Assembly (NCBI GenBank): GCA_002773185.1
Contig: PFBU01000053.1
Location: 7,120-21,779 of the forward strand
DNA: 14,660 bases
DNA from: Candidatus Magasanikbacteria bacterium CG10_big_fil_rev_8_21_14_0_10_36_16
Lineage (GTDB): Bacteria; Patescibacteriota; Patescibacteriia; Magasanikbacterales; UBA922
Direction: 5' to 3'
Made by a program: the position numbers and the translations under genes. A model generated the notes under the pieces. It did not search any database, was not told the origin of the DNA, and was given only the letters and a program-made list of their open reading frames with translations. Shown here in pieces: positions 4,637 through 11,839 of the stretch. Within the stretch, counting starts at the first letter, position 1; every line of letters starts with the position of its first letter.

Positions 4637-5389
4637 ATGTCTGATTATAGTCCACAAGGAGGTTGTTCAAAACATGGACCTTTTGAAGTTTGTGGTCATA
4701 CTGAAGCAACATGTCTATCCATTATGAAAGCTCTTGCTTGGCGTAGGGTCTTAGGGAAAGGATTTAGAGTTGAAAATGAATCTGATGATGGATCACCAAA
4801 TAAAGATGAATGGGTTGAGTTTCATACACGTTCTGCTGAAGGTTTGGCAGACGATTTGTCTGAGGGAATTAGGTACAAATTGATGGATGAAGGCTTTTCA
4901 ACTGTGGTTACATCTGTAAGACGGTATAGTAGATCCGTTGTCAGCAAAACTCTAGGAGGTGCTTTTAAAAATGGATTAAAGAGTGAGGAGGAAATAAATA
5001 GTGAAAAACCTATGTATTTTCGTTTTGTAGATACTCCTCCTATAGTCTTAAAGGAAGATAGATTAATTTTTGCAATGTCTTATGAATTATCTGTCTATTT
5101 GAAACCAAGGTATACAAAAGATGGGGATGCAGGATATTATAATTTTTTGTTTACCATAAAAGTCAAGAAATTGTCCGACAAGGATATTAATAATAGGCAT
5201 ACCACTAACAGAAATAGAGATAAAAATGTTTATGTAACAACTATTGCCGATCAAAAAGTCAAGATGAAAGTGCAAGAGCAAATACAAGGAGCCATTCAAA
5301 TTTCAAGAGATAACTGGGAAGAAACGACCAGAAGTGGTTTGGCAAGGACTTTGACTGGGGGCTTACCTGGCCTTGGTAAGAGAAAGTAA
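4637..5389 (+). CDS. uncharacterised 250-aa protein with N-terminal Cys/His cluster
   Basis: I do not recognise this protein. It has no signal peptide and no transmembrane segment and is probably cytoplasmic. The N-terminus holds a compact Cys/His cluster, C10-x2-H13-x5-C19-x-H21-x4-C26, which could form a small zinc-binding knuckle. The remainder is mixed charged and aromatic sequence without a fold I can name, including DEWVEFHTRSAEGLADDLSE, a central basic segment VRRYSRSVVSKTLGGAFKNG, and a strand-like block LIFAMSYELSVYLKPRY. The C-terminus is glycine- and arginine-rich (GLARTLTGGLPGLGKRK). It begins with ATG preceded only by AT-rich sequence and is monocistronic as far as visible. The intact 250-codon frame and a promoter support a real gene. 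Confidence 0.8.
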   Translation: MSDYSPQGGCSKHGPFEVCGHTEATCLSIMKALAWRRVLGKGFRVENESDDGSPNKDEWVEFHTRSAEGLADDLSEGIRYKLMDEGFSTVVTSVRRYSRSVVSKTLGGAFKNGLKSEEEINSEKPMYFRFVDTPPIVLKEDRLIFAMSYELSVYLKPRYTKDGDAGYYNFLFTIKVKKLSDKDINNRHTTNRNRDKNVYVTTIADQKVKMKVQEQIQGAIQISRDNWEETTRSGLARTLTGGLPGLGKRK

Positions 5390-5519
5390 TTTTGTAAAAA
5401 ATGGTCTGTTTTTTAGTTCTTTTTGTTTGATTGTGAATATCACCAGTATATTTGTATACTATTTTATTTGGGAATATGGTATCATATAGTATATAAGAAG
5501 CTTTTTGGACAGTGTGTGG

Positions 5520-5548
5520 TTGACAATTCGGGTATTTTATGGTATTTT
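5520..5548 (+). promoter_or_regulatory. promoter of the small basic protein gene
   Basis: TTGACA (5520-5525), 17-bp spacer, TATTTT (5543-5548), about 45 nt of leader before the ATG. The rest of the 5390-5599 gap shows no gene; it contains an 8-bp inverted repeat TATACTAT / ATAGTATA around 5454-5500. Confidence 0.5.
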
Positions 5549-5599
5549 TAGTTTTATTCTAATTTAAAAATGAAGTTTTATTAAAATATAACAAATTAT

Positions 5600-5794
5600 A
5601 TGTTAAGCAAAGTTCTAAACAATTTGAAGAAAATAGAAAAGAAAAAAGGTAAAGATTTGAATATTTCTTTTGGTGGTTATAAAAAGAAAGCTTCAAAACA
5701 AGACGGTTTCCATGCCAAAGAAAATAGCCAGGCTGGCGCAGAAAGACAGCGTAGTATGGGTAATAGATTGACTAAACCGTCTAAAGCCAAATAA
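5600..5794 (+). CDS. small lysine-rich protein, function unknown
   Basis: A 64-aa, strongly basic, soluble protein (MLSKVLNNLKKIEKKKGKDL at the start, NRLTKPSKAK at the end) with an SFGGYKKKASKQ segment in the middle. No family was recognised; the composition would suit nucleic-acid or ribosome association, but that is a guess. Support for it being real is a consensus promoter upstream, an AT-rich start context like other genes here, and a strong terminator 14 bp after its stop. It converges on the cold-shock gene. Confidence 0.6.
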   Translation: MLSKVLNNLKKIEKKKGKDLNISFGGYKKKASKQDGFHAKENSQAGAERQRSMGNRLTKPSKAK

Positions 5795-5807
5795 AATTAA
5801 TACAAAT

Positions 5808-5841
5808 AAAAACAGTCCTGATTAAATCGGGACTGTTTTTT
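5808..5841. terminator. bidirectional intrinsic terminator
   Basis: AACAGTCC (5811-5818) pairs with GGACTGTT (5830-5837), with further pairing inward. T-tracts are present on both sides (TTTTTT on plus; the AAAA on the left serves the minus strand), so it can end both the small basic gene and the convergent csp gene. Confidence 0.85.
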
Positions 5842-5854
5842 AGTATAAAAGTTA

Positions 5855-6049
5855 TTAAGCTTTTTGTACGTTTGTAGCAGCTTTTCCTTTTGGAGTTTCT
5901 TCAACTTCAAAAGTAACAGCGTCGCCTTCTCTTAATTCAGAGAAACTAACACCTACTAAACTGTTGGCGTGAAAAAATAAATCGTCGCCACCTTCTTGAG
6001 AGATAAAACCGAAGTTTTTGTCTGTCAATTTTTTGATTGTTCCTTGCAT
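5855..6049 (-). CDS. cold-shock domain protein
   Basis: Single cold-shock (OB-fold) domain of 64 aa that binds single-stranded RNA or DNA and melts RNA secondary structure. The RNP1-like motif KNFGFIS and RNP2-like DLFFHANSL are both present with the surrounding aromatic residues. The C-terminus EETPKGKAATNVQKA is typical. The start is placed at MQGTIKKLTDKNFGF (ATG complement at 6047-6049), where family members begin; the longer frame adds an implausible VFNSHYLYIH. It has a consensus promoter about 96 bp upstream and hence a leader of roughly 90 nt, long for this genome and reminiscent of cspA-type leaders. It is divergent from the DEAD-box helicase gene. Confidence 0.93.
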   Translation of the reverse strand: MQGTIKKLTDKNFGFISQEGGDDLFFHANSLVGVSFSELREGDAVTFEVEETPKGKAATNVQKA

Positions 6050-6144
6050 ATGTATGTAAAGATAATGTGAATTAAATACCAAGAGGCAGAAATTCGACTT
6101 TATCTCTACTCTTTGAATATTTGTAGCCTTAAGCTACGGGATAG

Positions 6145-6173
6145 AGTATAGCATGGGATGGTTTTTTTGTCAA
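6145..6173 (-). promoter_or_regulatory. csp promoter with ~90-nt leader
   Basis: On the minus strand: TTGACA (6168-6173), 17-bp spacer, TATACT (6145-6150). The transcribed leader includes a small hairpin GTAGC-TTAAG-GCTAC at about 6122-6136, near the predicted 5' end. Csp leaders in other bacteria are thermosensitive; that is analogy only. Confidence 0.75.
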
Positions 6174-6223
6174 GGTTGTCGTCTTGTTTTTGGCTTAACT
6201 GTAATGATTTAGCCTCTCAGCTC

Positions 6224-6252
6224 TTGACAAAAGGGTATTTCTTTGTTATAAT
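6224..6252 (+). promoter_or_regulatory. promoter of the DEAD-box helicase
   Basis: TTGACA (6224-6229), 17-bp spacer, TATAAT (6247-6252): a perfect sigma70 consensus and the strongest promoter in the window. Predicted start is about 6259, giving a leader of about 110 nt. Confidence 0.85.
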
Positions 6253-6273
6253 AGTGTCTTAATTTATATGCAC

Positions 6274-6371
6274 GGCTGATTACAGCCCTGCGACTCGAAT
6301 TTTTTTGTGTCATTCCATCATAGGTGGAAAATTGTGTGACTCTTAAGAAATATTGGGTCACACATTTTTTT
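6274..6371 (+). promoter_or_regulatory. structured helicase leader ending in a terminator
   Basis: Three hairpins in series: GGCTG-ATTA-CAGCC (6274-6287); TTCCA (6313-6317) with TGGAA (6325-6329); and a perfect 8-bp stem TGTGTGAC (6333-6340) / GTCACACA (6357-6364) followed by seven T. The T-tract abuts the ATG at 6372. This is a textbook intrinsic terminator inside the leader, implying attenuation. A TTTTTTT run also follows the first hairpin region at 6300-6306. Confidence 0.65.
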
Positions 6372-7661
6372 ATGACAGAAAAACAACAAAATACCGGTCG
6401 TTTTGACGATCTTGGTATAAGTAAGAATTTCTTAGAAATTCTTAAACAAAAGGGGTTTTTGATCCCAACACCTATCCAACATCAGGTAATTCCTGGCGCT
6501 TTGGAAGGAAAAGACGTAGTAGGTATTGCTCAGACTGGTACAGGAAAGACTCTAGCTTATGGTATTCCTCTTATTCAGCGTCTAGCGACTAGTAAAGGTC
6601 AAGGTTTGGTTTTGGTGCCAACTCGCGAATTGGCTCAGCAGGTAGCTGATGCTTTGAAGCAGGTGGGAGGTTCTCTTGGTATGCGCTTGGCTGTAATTAT
6701 TGGCGGAGTATCTTCTCGTCCTCAAATCAAGGATTTACATAATAACCCTCATATTGTAATTGCTACACCTGGCCGTCTGGATGATCTTATGGAACAAAGA
6801 CATTTCCAATTGGATAATGTCAAAGTGCTTATTTTGGATGAAGCAGACAGAATGCTTGACGTGGGATTCTTGCCACAAATAAGACGTATTTTGCAAAAAG
6901 CTCCAAAAGAAAAACAAACCATGCTTTTTTCGGCCACTATGCCACCTTCTATTTCTAGTTTGGCTAGTGCTTTTATGAAAATGCCACTTCGTATTGAAAT
7001 TGCCCCACAAGGTACTTCAGCCGAAAATGTTGAACAAGAAGTCTTCATCATTAGCAAACCAGACAAAATGCGCTTGCTTTATTCTCTTTTGAATATTTAC
7101 AAACAAGATACTATTCTTATTTTTTCTCGTACCAAACATGGTGCCAAGCGTATCACTCGTGATATCCTTGATGCTGGACATACTGTGACTGAGATTCATT
7201 CCAATCGTACTCAAGGTCAACGTAAAGCCTCTTTGGAAGGATTTTCTCGAGGTAGATTTCGTATTATGGTAGCCACAGATATTGCTGCTCGTGGTATTGA
7301 TGTCAAGCAAATTTCTTTGGTGATCAATTTTGATTTGCCGGACAACTCTGAAGATTATGTTCATCGTATTGGTCGTACTGGTCGCGCTGGCAAATTTGGT
7401 AAAGCCATTTCTTTTGTCACACCATCTGAAAAAGCTGATATCAGAAAAATAGAAAAACTAATTCGTAAATCTTTGCCTATCTTGGATTTGCCAATTATGC
7501 TTCATGAACAAGCAAATAACTATATGCCGGTACGAAATAATCCAGCACCTTCTGGCCAAAATTTTGCTAGTCGTCAACGCGGTGGTCAGAATCAAAATCG
7601 TCGTCGCAACTTTCGTCGGGAACGTCAATATGGACGTAGTCAGGCAAGAGGGGAAAGATAA
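6372..7661 (+). CDS. DEAD-box ATP-dependent RNA helicase, RhlE-like
   Basis: Cytoplasmic RNA helicase of 429 aa. All core motifs are intact: Q motif GFLIPTPIQHQ (29-39), motif I AQTGTGKT (53-60), Ia PTRELAQQ, Ib TPGRLDD (132-138), II DEAD (156-159), III SAT (187-189), IV ILIFSRTKH, V ATDIAARGID and VI HRIGRTGRAG. The C-terminal ~50 residues form a basic Arg/Gly/Gln/Asn tail (RQRGGQNQNRRRNFRRERQY), as in RhlE/CshA-type proteins, which would aid non-specific RNA binding. The start is ATG 6372 rather than GTG 6324: the Q-motif spacing fits it, and the upstream 16 codons coincide with the leader terminator. Divergent from csp, with its own consensus promoter. Confidence 0.96.
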   Translation: MTEKQQNTGRFDDLGISKNFLEILKQKGFLIPTPIQHQVIPGALEGKDVVGIAQTGTGKTLAYGIPLIQRLATSKGQGLVLVPTRELAQQVADALKQVGGSLGMRLAVIIGGVSSRPQIKDLHNNPHIVIATPGRLDDLMEQRHFQLDNVKVLILDEADRMLDVGFLPQIRRILQKAPKEKQTMLFSATMPPSISSLASAFMKMPLRIEIAPQGTSAENVEQEVFIISKPDKMRLLYSLLNIYKQDTILIFSRTKHGAKRITRDILDAGHTVTEIHSNRTQGQRKASLEGFSRGRFRIMVATDIAARGIDVKQISLVINFDLPDNSEDYVHRIGRTGRAGKFGKAISFVTPSEKADIRKIEKLIRKSLPILDLPIMLHEQANNYMPVRNNPAPSGQNFASRQRGGQNQNRRRNFRRERQYGRSQARGER

Positions 7662-7671
7662 ATAATTGCTT

Positions 7672-7699
7672 AAAAACAGAGTCGGGAGACTCTGTTTTT
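7672..7699 (+). terminator. intrinsic terminator after the helicase
   Basis: A 12-bp perfect stem AAAAACAGAGTC / GACTCTGTTTTT with loop GGGA, ending in a T-tract. Confidence 0.9.
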
Positions 7700-7801
7700 G
7701 TTTTATTATAGTGCAAAATATCTTTATATTTTTTTGAAATAAAATTTATTTCGTGTGCGTAATATAGTGTCGTAAATATAGCTTTATATAGTAAAGTATG
7801 T

Positions 7802-7807
7802 TATAAT
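7802..7807 (+). promoter_or_regulatory. -10 element of the flavoprotein operon
   Basis: TATAAT, 36 bp before the lipoprotein ATG; no convincing -35 (TAGCTT at the 17-bp position). An 8-bp palindrome GAAATAAA-A-TTTATTTC lies upstream at 7736-7752 and could be an operator or simply AT-rich. Confidence 0.45.
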
Positions 7808-7843
7808 AGTCCTGTCTAAATTTTAATCTTTGTTTTTTTCTAT

Positions 7844-8443
7844 ATGAAAAAACAAAATAGTGGTATTCCAAATTTATTAATTCTTGTTGCCGTTCTTACT
7901 TTGGCTTTCTTTGCTAGTGGTTGTGGTGTGACTAATACCCCTGCAACTAATTCAATTCCATCTACAAATAATACAAATTCACAAGTTCCAACTACACAAA
8001 ATACTGTTAGTGAAAATACAGGCTCTAACATGATGGGGAATAGTAATGTTAGTGGACAAGTCATACTAAACACTGTTCAAAATAACAATGCTAATACAGG
8101 TTCTGGTATGATGGGTAATGGTGGTAGAGGAAGTGGTATGATGAGTCAATATAAAAATGGAACTTATGCTGTGAGTGGACAATATTATGCTCCGAGTGGT
8201 CAGGAAGCTATAGATGTCAGTCTAACATTACAAAATGATGTTGTGACTGATGCTAGTGTCCAGGCTACAGCTAATAATAGAACTGCTCGTGCTTATCAAA
8301 TGATGTTTACTGACAGTTTCAAATCTCAGGTTGTGGGCAAAAAAATTTCAAATCTTAATTTGACTAGAGTAGCTGGAGCTTCTTTGACGACAACGGGCTT
8401 CAACAATGCTTTGTCTCAAATTAAATCACAAGCTACTTCATAA
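7844..8443 (+). CDS. FMN-binding-domain lipoprotein, predicted flavinylated
   Basis: Exported lipoprotein of 199 aa. The signal peptide (MKKQNSG, then LLILVAVLTLAFFASGC) ends in a lipobox with lipidated Cys27. Residues 28-102 are a low-complexity Asn/Thr/Ser linker carrying three Met pairs (MMGN 63-66, MMGN 89-92, MMSQ 99-102). Residues 103-197 form an FMN-binding domain (PF04205-like): NGTYAVSGQYY, VSLTLQNDVVTDASVQA and the C-terminal VAGASLTTTGF. The last fits the ApbE recognition pattern (S/D)GA(S/T)x(S/T), with Thr182 the likely site of covalent FMN attachment. The flavin transferase gene follows 14 bp later. The role is probably one-electron or two-electron transfer at the cell surface, similar in plan to Listeria PplA. 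The redox partner is not visible in this window. Confidence 0.85.
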   Translation: MKKQNSGIPNLLILVAVLTLAFFASGCGVTNTPATNSIPSTNNTNSQVPTTQNTVSENTGSNMMGNSNVSGQVILNTVQNNNANTGSGMMGNGGRGSGMMSQYKNGTYAVSGQYYAPSGQEAIDVSLTLQNDVVTDASVQATANNRTARAYQMMFTDSFKSQVVGKKISNLNLTRVAGASLTTTGFNNALSQIKSQATS

Positions 8444-8457
8444 TTTTAACTATTTGT

Positions 8458-9345
8458 ATGGATTCCAAAAGTCTAATCTTTGAAGCTCTCGGCACTCACT
8501 GGCAAATTGACATTTGGGAAGATTCGCCTCTCTTTGACGAGGCGAGTTTTTTTGAGAAGTTAAAAAATAGAATAGAAAAATTTGAACAAATTTATTCTCG
8601 TTTTCGTGAAGATTCTTGGTTGCGAGAAATTTGTTCTAAGCCTGGAGAATATGAATTGCCAGATGATGCCAAAAATATTTTTGATTTATATTTTGATTTT
8701 TACAAATTAACCAACGGTGTATTTACACCACTTATTGCTCAGACTTTGGTTGATGCTGGCTATGATAGCCATTATTCTCTACAAGCCAAGAGTAAAATTT
8801 CCAAACCAAAAAAATTGGAAGAAGTGCTAGAATATAATTATCCAAAGTTACAGGTAAAACAGAAGACGATGCTAGACTTTGGGGCTTGTGGTAAAGGTTA
8901 TATCATAGATATCGTAAATAAAATACTAGAAGATGCAAAGGTAAATCATTTTTGTCTAGATGCTGGCGGAGATATTTTTTACAAAAATAGCGGACAAGAA
9001 AAAATGCGTGTAGGCTTGGAAAATCCACATAATTTTTCTGAGGTAATTGGTATAGCTGAAATAAGTAATCAAAGCATTTGTTCCTCATCTGGTAGTAGAC
9101 GTAAATGGGGAAAATTTACTCATATGATAAATCCAGAAACTTTAGAATCACCAAAAGACGTGGTTGCTACCTGGGTGGTTGCGGACACAGCTCTTTTGTC
9201 CGATGCTTTAGCCACTTCTTTGCATATGGTGGGCAAAAAAGTTTTTTTTGGAAAATATAAATTTGAATATGTAATTATGTATGCCGACAACAGTGTAGAA
9301 AAGTCGGTCGGTTTCCCAGGTGAATTGTTTTTTAAAAGCGCGTAA
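8458..9345 (+). CDS. apbE: FAD:protein FMN transferase ApbE
   Basis: Mg-dependent flavin transferase of 295 aa that moves FMN from FAD onto a Thr/Ser of target proteins. Family motifs seen: YSRFREDSWLREI (46-58), the core LDFGACGKGYIID (139-151; usually DLGGIAKGYAVD), LDAGGDIFY (167-175), HMINPETLESP (222-232) and the metal-binding helix VADTALLSDALATSLHMVG (241-259), with Asp243 and Asp249. There is no signal peptide or lipobox: the frame upstream of ATG 8458 holds no alternative start. This is unusual for ApbE acting on an extracellular lipoprotein and suggests flavin is attached in the cytoplasm or that export is non-classical. Same operon as the FMN-binding lipoprotein, its obvious substrate. 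Confidence 0.93.
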   Translation: MDSKSLIFEALGTHWQIDIWEDSPLFDEASFFEKLKNRIEKFEQIYSRFREDSWLREICSKPGEYELPDDAKNIFDLYFDFYKLTNGVFTPLIAQTLVDAGYDSHYSLQAKSKISKPKKLEEVLEYNYPKLQVKQKTMLDFGACGKGYIIDIVNKILEDAKVNHFCLDAGGDIFYKNSGQEKMRVGLENPHNFSEVIGIAEISNQSICSSSGSRRKWGKFTHMINPETLESPKDVVATWVVADTALLSDALATSLHMVGKKVFFGKYKFEYVIMYADNSVEKSVGFPGELFFKSA

Positions 9346-9476
9346 TGCATAACACATATCGCATATCAAAAATTTTGTTTTAAGATTAGTTTGTTACGTG
9401 AAGTATTCAAATTTTGTTTGATTAATGTTATATTGTAAATAGAAGAAGTTGCTCATAATTCATTAATTTTTTGAAT

Positions 9477-9782
9477 ATGAAAAATTATGCTCGTGTTGGT
9501 AAACGACAAGGAAAACCAGCTTATCGCACCCCATCAAGTTTCAAAAACAATGTGTACAATATTGTTAGTAGAATTCCTAAAGGCAAAGTTTTGACTTATA
9601 AAGAAGTAGCGCACAAGGCTGGTTCACCAAAAGCCTACTGCGCTGTTGGTAATCTTTTGAATAAAAATTATGATCCAAATATTCCCTGTCATCGTGTAGT
9701 GAGGTCAGATGGTAAGATTGGTGGATATAATAGAGGAAGTGAAAAAAAGAAAGATATTTTGGAAAGAGAAAAAGCTATTTGA
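9477..9782 (+). CDS. MGMT/ATL-like DNA alkylation-repair domain protein
   Basis: A 101-aa protein corresponding to the DNA-binding C-terminal domain of O6-methylguanine-DNA methyltransferases. FKNNVYNIVSRIPKGKVLTY-KEVA (22-45) is the helix-turn-helix region. NIPCHRVVRSDGKIGGYNRG (68-87) contains the alkyl-acceptor motif PCHRV with Cys71, so it is not an ATL, which has another residue, often Trp, there. The N-terminal ribonuclease-H-like domain of full MGMT is absent. In PKAYCAVGNLLN the arginine that normally precedes AVG (the Arg finger, R128 in human MGMT) is Cys55. Start set at ATG 9477 rather than the TTG two codons upstream. The 131-bp gap before it shows no clear promoter. Confidence 0.85.
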   Translation: MKNYARVGKRQGKPAYRTPSSFKNNVYNIVSRIPKGKVLTYKEVAHKAGSPKAYCAVGNLLNKNYDPNIPCHRVVRSDGKIGGYNRGSEKKKDILEREKAI

Positions 9783-9808
9783 CAAATAAGCCTTTTGCCT
9801 CTATTATA

Positions 9809-9838
9809 GGACAGCTATTTTGAGCTGTTTTTATTTTT
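9809..9838 (+). terminator. intrinsic terminator after the MGMT-like gene
   Basis: ACAGCT (9811-9816) pairs with AGCTGT (9823-9828), loop ATTTTG, followed by TTTTATTTTT. Confidence 0.7.
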
Positions 9839-9862
9839 GTAAAAATATAGTAGAATAAAAGT

Positions 9863-11074
9863 ATGAAATCAAAGAAATTAAAATTTATCATTATTTTTGT
9901 AATTAGTGTGGCAGTTTTGACTCTTGTGCCTTATTTTATTTTGCACTCCAAACAAACTCCAGAAGAAAAGGCTGGGCAAGAAATAGTGGATAAACAAGCT
10001 TTGAAGATAGAGCAGATTATAAAAGATAGACAAGCTAATGAAATTAAAATTGACGAAAACGTAGATCCTTTTGGCGAAGATGGAATTGTAAGAGTTTTGG
10101 TACTTGGTTTAGATAGTCGAGCTGGTCAGACCGCTGGACATTGTGATGTGATTCAGATGATTGAAATAAACAAAAATAACAATACAGTGGATATTACTGC
10201 TGTACCACGGGGCACTTATTCTCCTTTGCCACTAGGCAAGGCGACAACTTCTTCTGATTATTATGTGTCCAATGCCTGTGGCTTGGCTGGTCTTGATTAT
10301 GGTATAAATCAGATAGAAAAAATCTTGGGTAAAAAGGCAGATTATTTAGTGATGGTTGGATTTTCTGAGACTCTCGGAATTTTGCGTAATTTGAAATTAC
10401 CAACGACTGAGACCTTGCAATGGCTTCGTCAACGTCAGGGTTATGCTATAGGTGAACCACAAAGAGCTCGTAATCATTCAACCTTTATCAAAGGTTTGCT
10501 GACGAAATTTTTGCCAGAAAAAAAATCAAAATTGGATATTCCTTTTCATTATATTATGTACAAAATTGTGAAGACTGATTTGACTTTTGATGATAGTGAA
10601 AAAATCTTTGATGCTTTGGTGGCTATGGATTTGCCAAAACATCCCGAACGTGTAACCTTGTTTATGCGTCCAAGCTACAATGTGCAAGATATTCCTTATG
10701 ATCCTAGCACGGCTGGAGATTATGTCAACAAAATGATTGGCCCTGTCAAAAATTATTTATCTGGCACAAGTTATACTGGGGTTACTGTAGAACAAGCCGA
10801 CAAACGTATCGCTGATATTTTAGATCAAAAAAAAGATGATAAAGATTTTGTGGTTTGGGCATATGACAATCAATTGTGGTTGCAGATAGAAAATGATATA
10901 CTAAGAGAAGAAAAACGATTTGAAGTAATGAATAAATATTTGGACTCGCTCAATGATGAAACAGAGAAAAAACAAATTATCACTGACTATATTTTGGAAA
11001 TGAAATATCTAAGTTTAGATGATTGGGCTAGTAAAGGTGAAGAGCTTCTTAAACAAGAAATTTCACAAAATTAA
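9863..11074 (+). CDS. LytR-CpsA-Psr (LCP) family protein
   Basis: Membrane-anchored LCP protein of 403 aa; family members transfer undecaprenyl-linked glycopolymers to the cell wall. One N-terminal helix (about 8-27, LKFIIIFVISVAVLTLVPYF) anchors it with the domain outside. The LCP domain (about 75-225) shows VRVLVLGLDSRAG, CDVIQMIEINKNNNTVDITA, VPRGTY, GLAGLDYGINQIEKILGKKADYLVMV and LRQRQGYAIGEPQRARNHSTF, the last matching the R-x-R...R-x-x-R region that binds the polyprenyl pyrophosphate head. The usual PRDTY is PRGTY here. The ~180-residue C-terminal part is charged, helical and unassigned. TAGAAT lies 6 bp before the ATG, so the message may be leaderless. It is followed after 22 bp by another membrane-anchored protein gene. 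Confidence 0.87.
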   Translation: MKSKKLKFIIIFVISVAVLTLVPYFILHSKQTPEEKAGQEIVDKQALKIEQIIKDRQANEIKIDENVDPFGEDGIVRVLVLGLDSRAGQTAGHCDVIQMIEINKNNNTVDITAVPRGTYSPLPLGKATTSSDYYVSNACGLAGLDYGINQIEKILGKKADYLVMVGFSETLGILRNLKLPTTETLQWLRQRQGYAIGEPQRARNHSTFIKGLLTKFLPEKKSKLDIPFHYIMYKIVKTDLTFDDSEKIFDALVAMDLPKHPERVTLFMRPSYNVQDIPYDPSTAGDYVNKMIGPVKNYLSGTSYTGVTVEQADKRIADILDQKKDDKDFVVWAYDNQLWLQIENDILREEKRFEVMNKYLDSLNDETEKKQIITDYILEMKYLSLDDWASKGEELLKQEISQN

Positions 11075-11096
11075 ATTATTTTTTTTAACAAATTTT

Positions 11097-11822
11097 ATGA
11101 ATGAAAAAAAATCAAAATTTGTAGCAATCTTATTATTTTTAATTTTGGCTCTTGCGTCTTTGTTGGTTGTATTCTTTTTATTTTCTAAACAAATATTCAA
11201 ATTTAGCATACCTAACAATGCAGATAGCAATAATATTGAAGAACACTTTTGTACAGCTGACGCTAAACAGTGTCCAGATGGTTCTTATGTAAGTAGACAA
11301 CAGGATAATAATTGTCAATTTGCATTATGTTCGGGAGAAGAAAATGTTGTTATTAATGATTTATTAGATACTAGTTCTACACTTGATAATCTTGATTGGC
11401 AAGAGTTTATTTCACATAATGGTGTGCATTTCTTTGCACCTAAAGAAATTAGTAGTTTTAGTTTTGTTCGACTAAATGAATGGCCACCAGAAATAGACTA
11501 TGGTATTTCTGAAACATCAGCAAGTTGTGATACTAATCCTGATGGTTTACCAAAAGGTACTGTTGTTAAAAATATTGGAAATAAGGTTTATTGTGTAAAT
11601 ACCTCAAGTGAGGGTGCCTCTGGTTCAATTTATTATACTTATGTTTATAGTACTATAACATCAGAGCAAAGATATGCAAGTGTAAGTTTTGTAGCCCAAT
11701 TTCCACAATGTCTAAATTATGATAGTCCAGAGAAAGAAGATTGTCTTACTGAAGAACAAAATTTTAATTTGGACAAAGTAGTTGATGATATTATAGAAAG
11801 TATGGCTGAGCCAGCTTTATAG
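11097..11822 (+). CDS. membrane-anchored protein with CPDGSYV cysteine module
   Basis: A 241-aa protein of unknown function. An N-terminal helix (8-30, FVAILLFLILALASLLVVFF) follows a Lys-rich start and anchors an external domain. Residues 52-78 form a small cysteine module, C52-x6-C59-PDGSYV-x7-C73-x4-C78, probably two disulfides; similar CPDGSYV modules recur in secreted proteins of Patescibacteria, as far as I recall. The rest (about 85-241) contains FISHNGVHFFAPKEISSFSF and further cysteines (QFPQCLNYD, EDCLTEEQ), with no fold recognised. The start is ATG 11097, placed just before the Lys-rich helix flank; the longer frame from 11019 overlaps the LCP gene. Likely co-transcribed with the LCP gene (22-bp gap), ending at a strong terminator. 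Confidence 0.75.
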   Translation: MNEKKSKFVAILLFLILALASLLVVFFLFSKQIFKFSIPNNADSNNIEEHFCTADAKQCPDGSYVSRQQDNNCQFALCSGEENVVINDLLDTSSTLDNLDWQEFISHNGVHFFAPKEISSFSFVRLNEWPPEIDYGISETSASCDTNPDGLPKGTVVKNIGNKVYCVNTSSEGASGSIYYTYVYSTITSEQRYASVSFVAQFPQCLNYDSPEKEDCLTEEQNFNLDKVVDDIIESMAEPAL

Positions 11823-11839
11823 TTTAAGTTTTTTATTAT

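Noticed and set aside
6324..6371. GTG start giving the helicase 16 extra N-terminal residues
   Set aside because: The added codons coincide with the leader terminator stem and T-tract; ATG 6372 gives the normal distance to the Q motif.
11019..11096. N-terminal extension of the 241-aa membrane protein
   Set aside because: It overlaps the LCP gene end in another frame; ATG 11097 directly precedes the Lys-rich flank and membrane helix.
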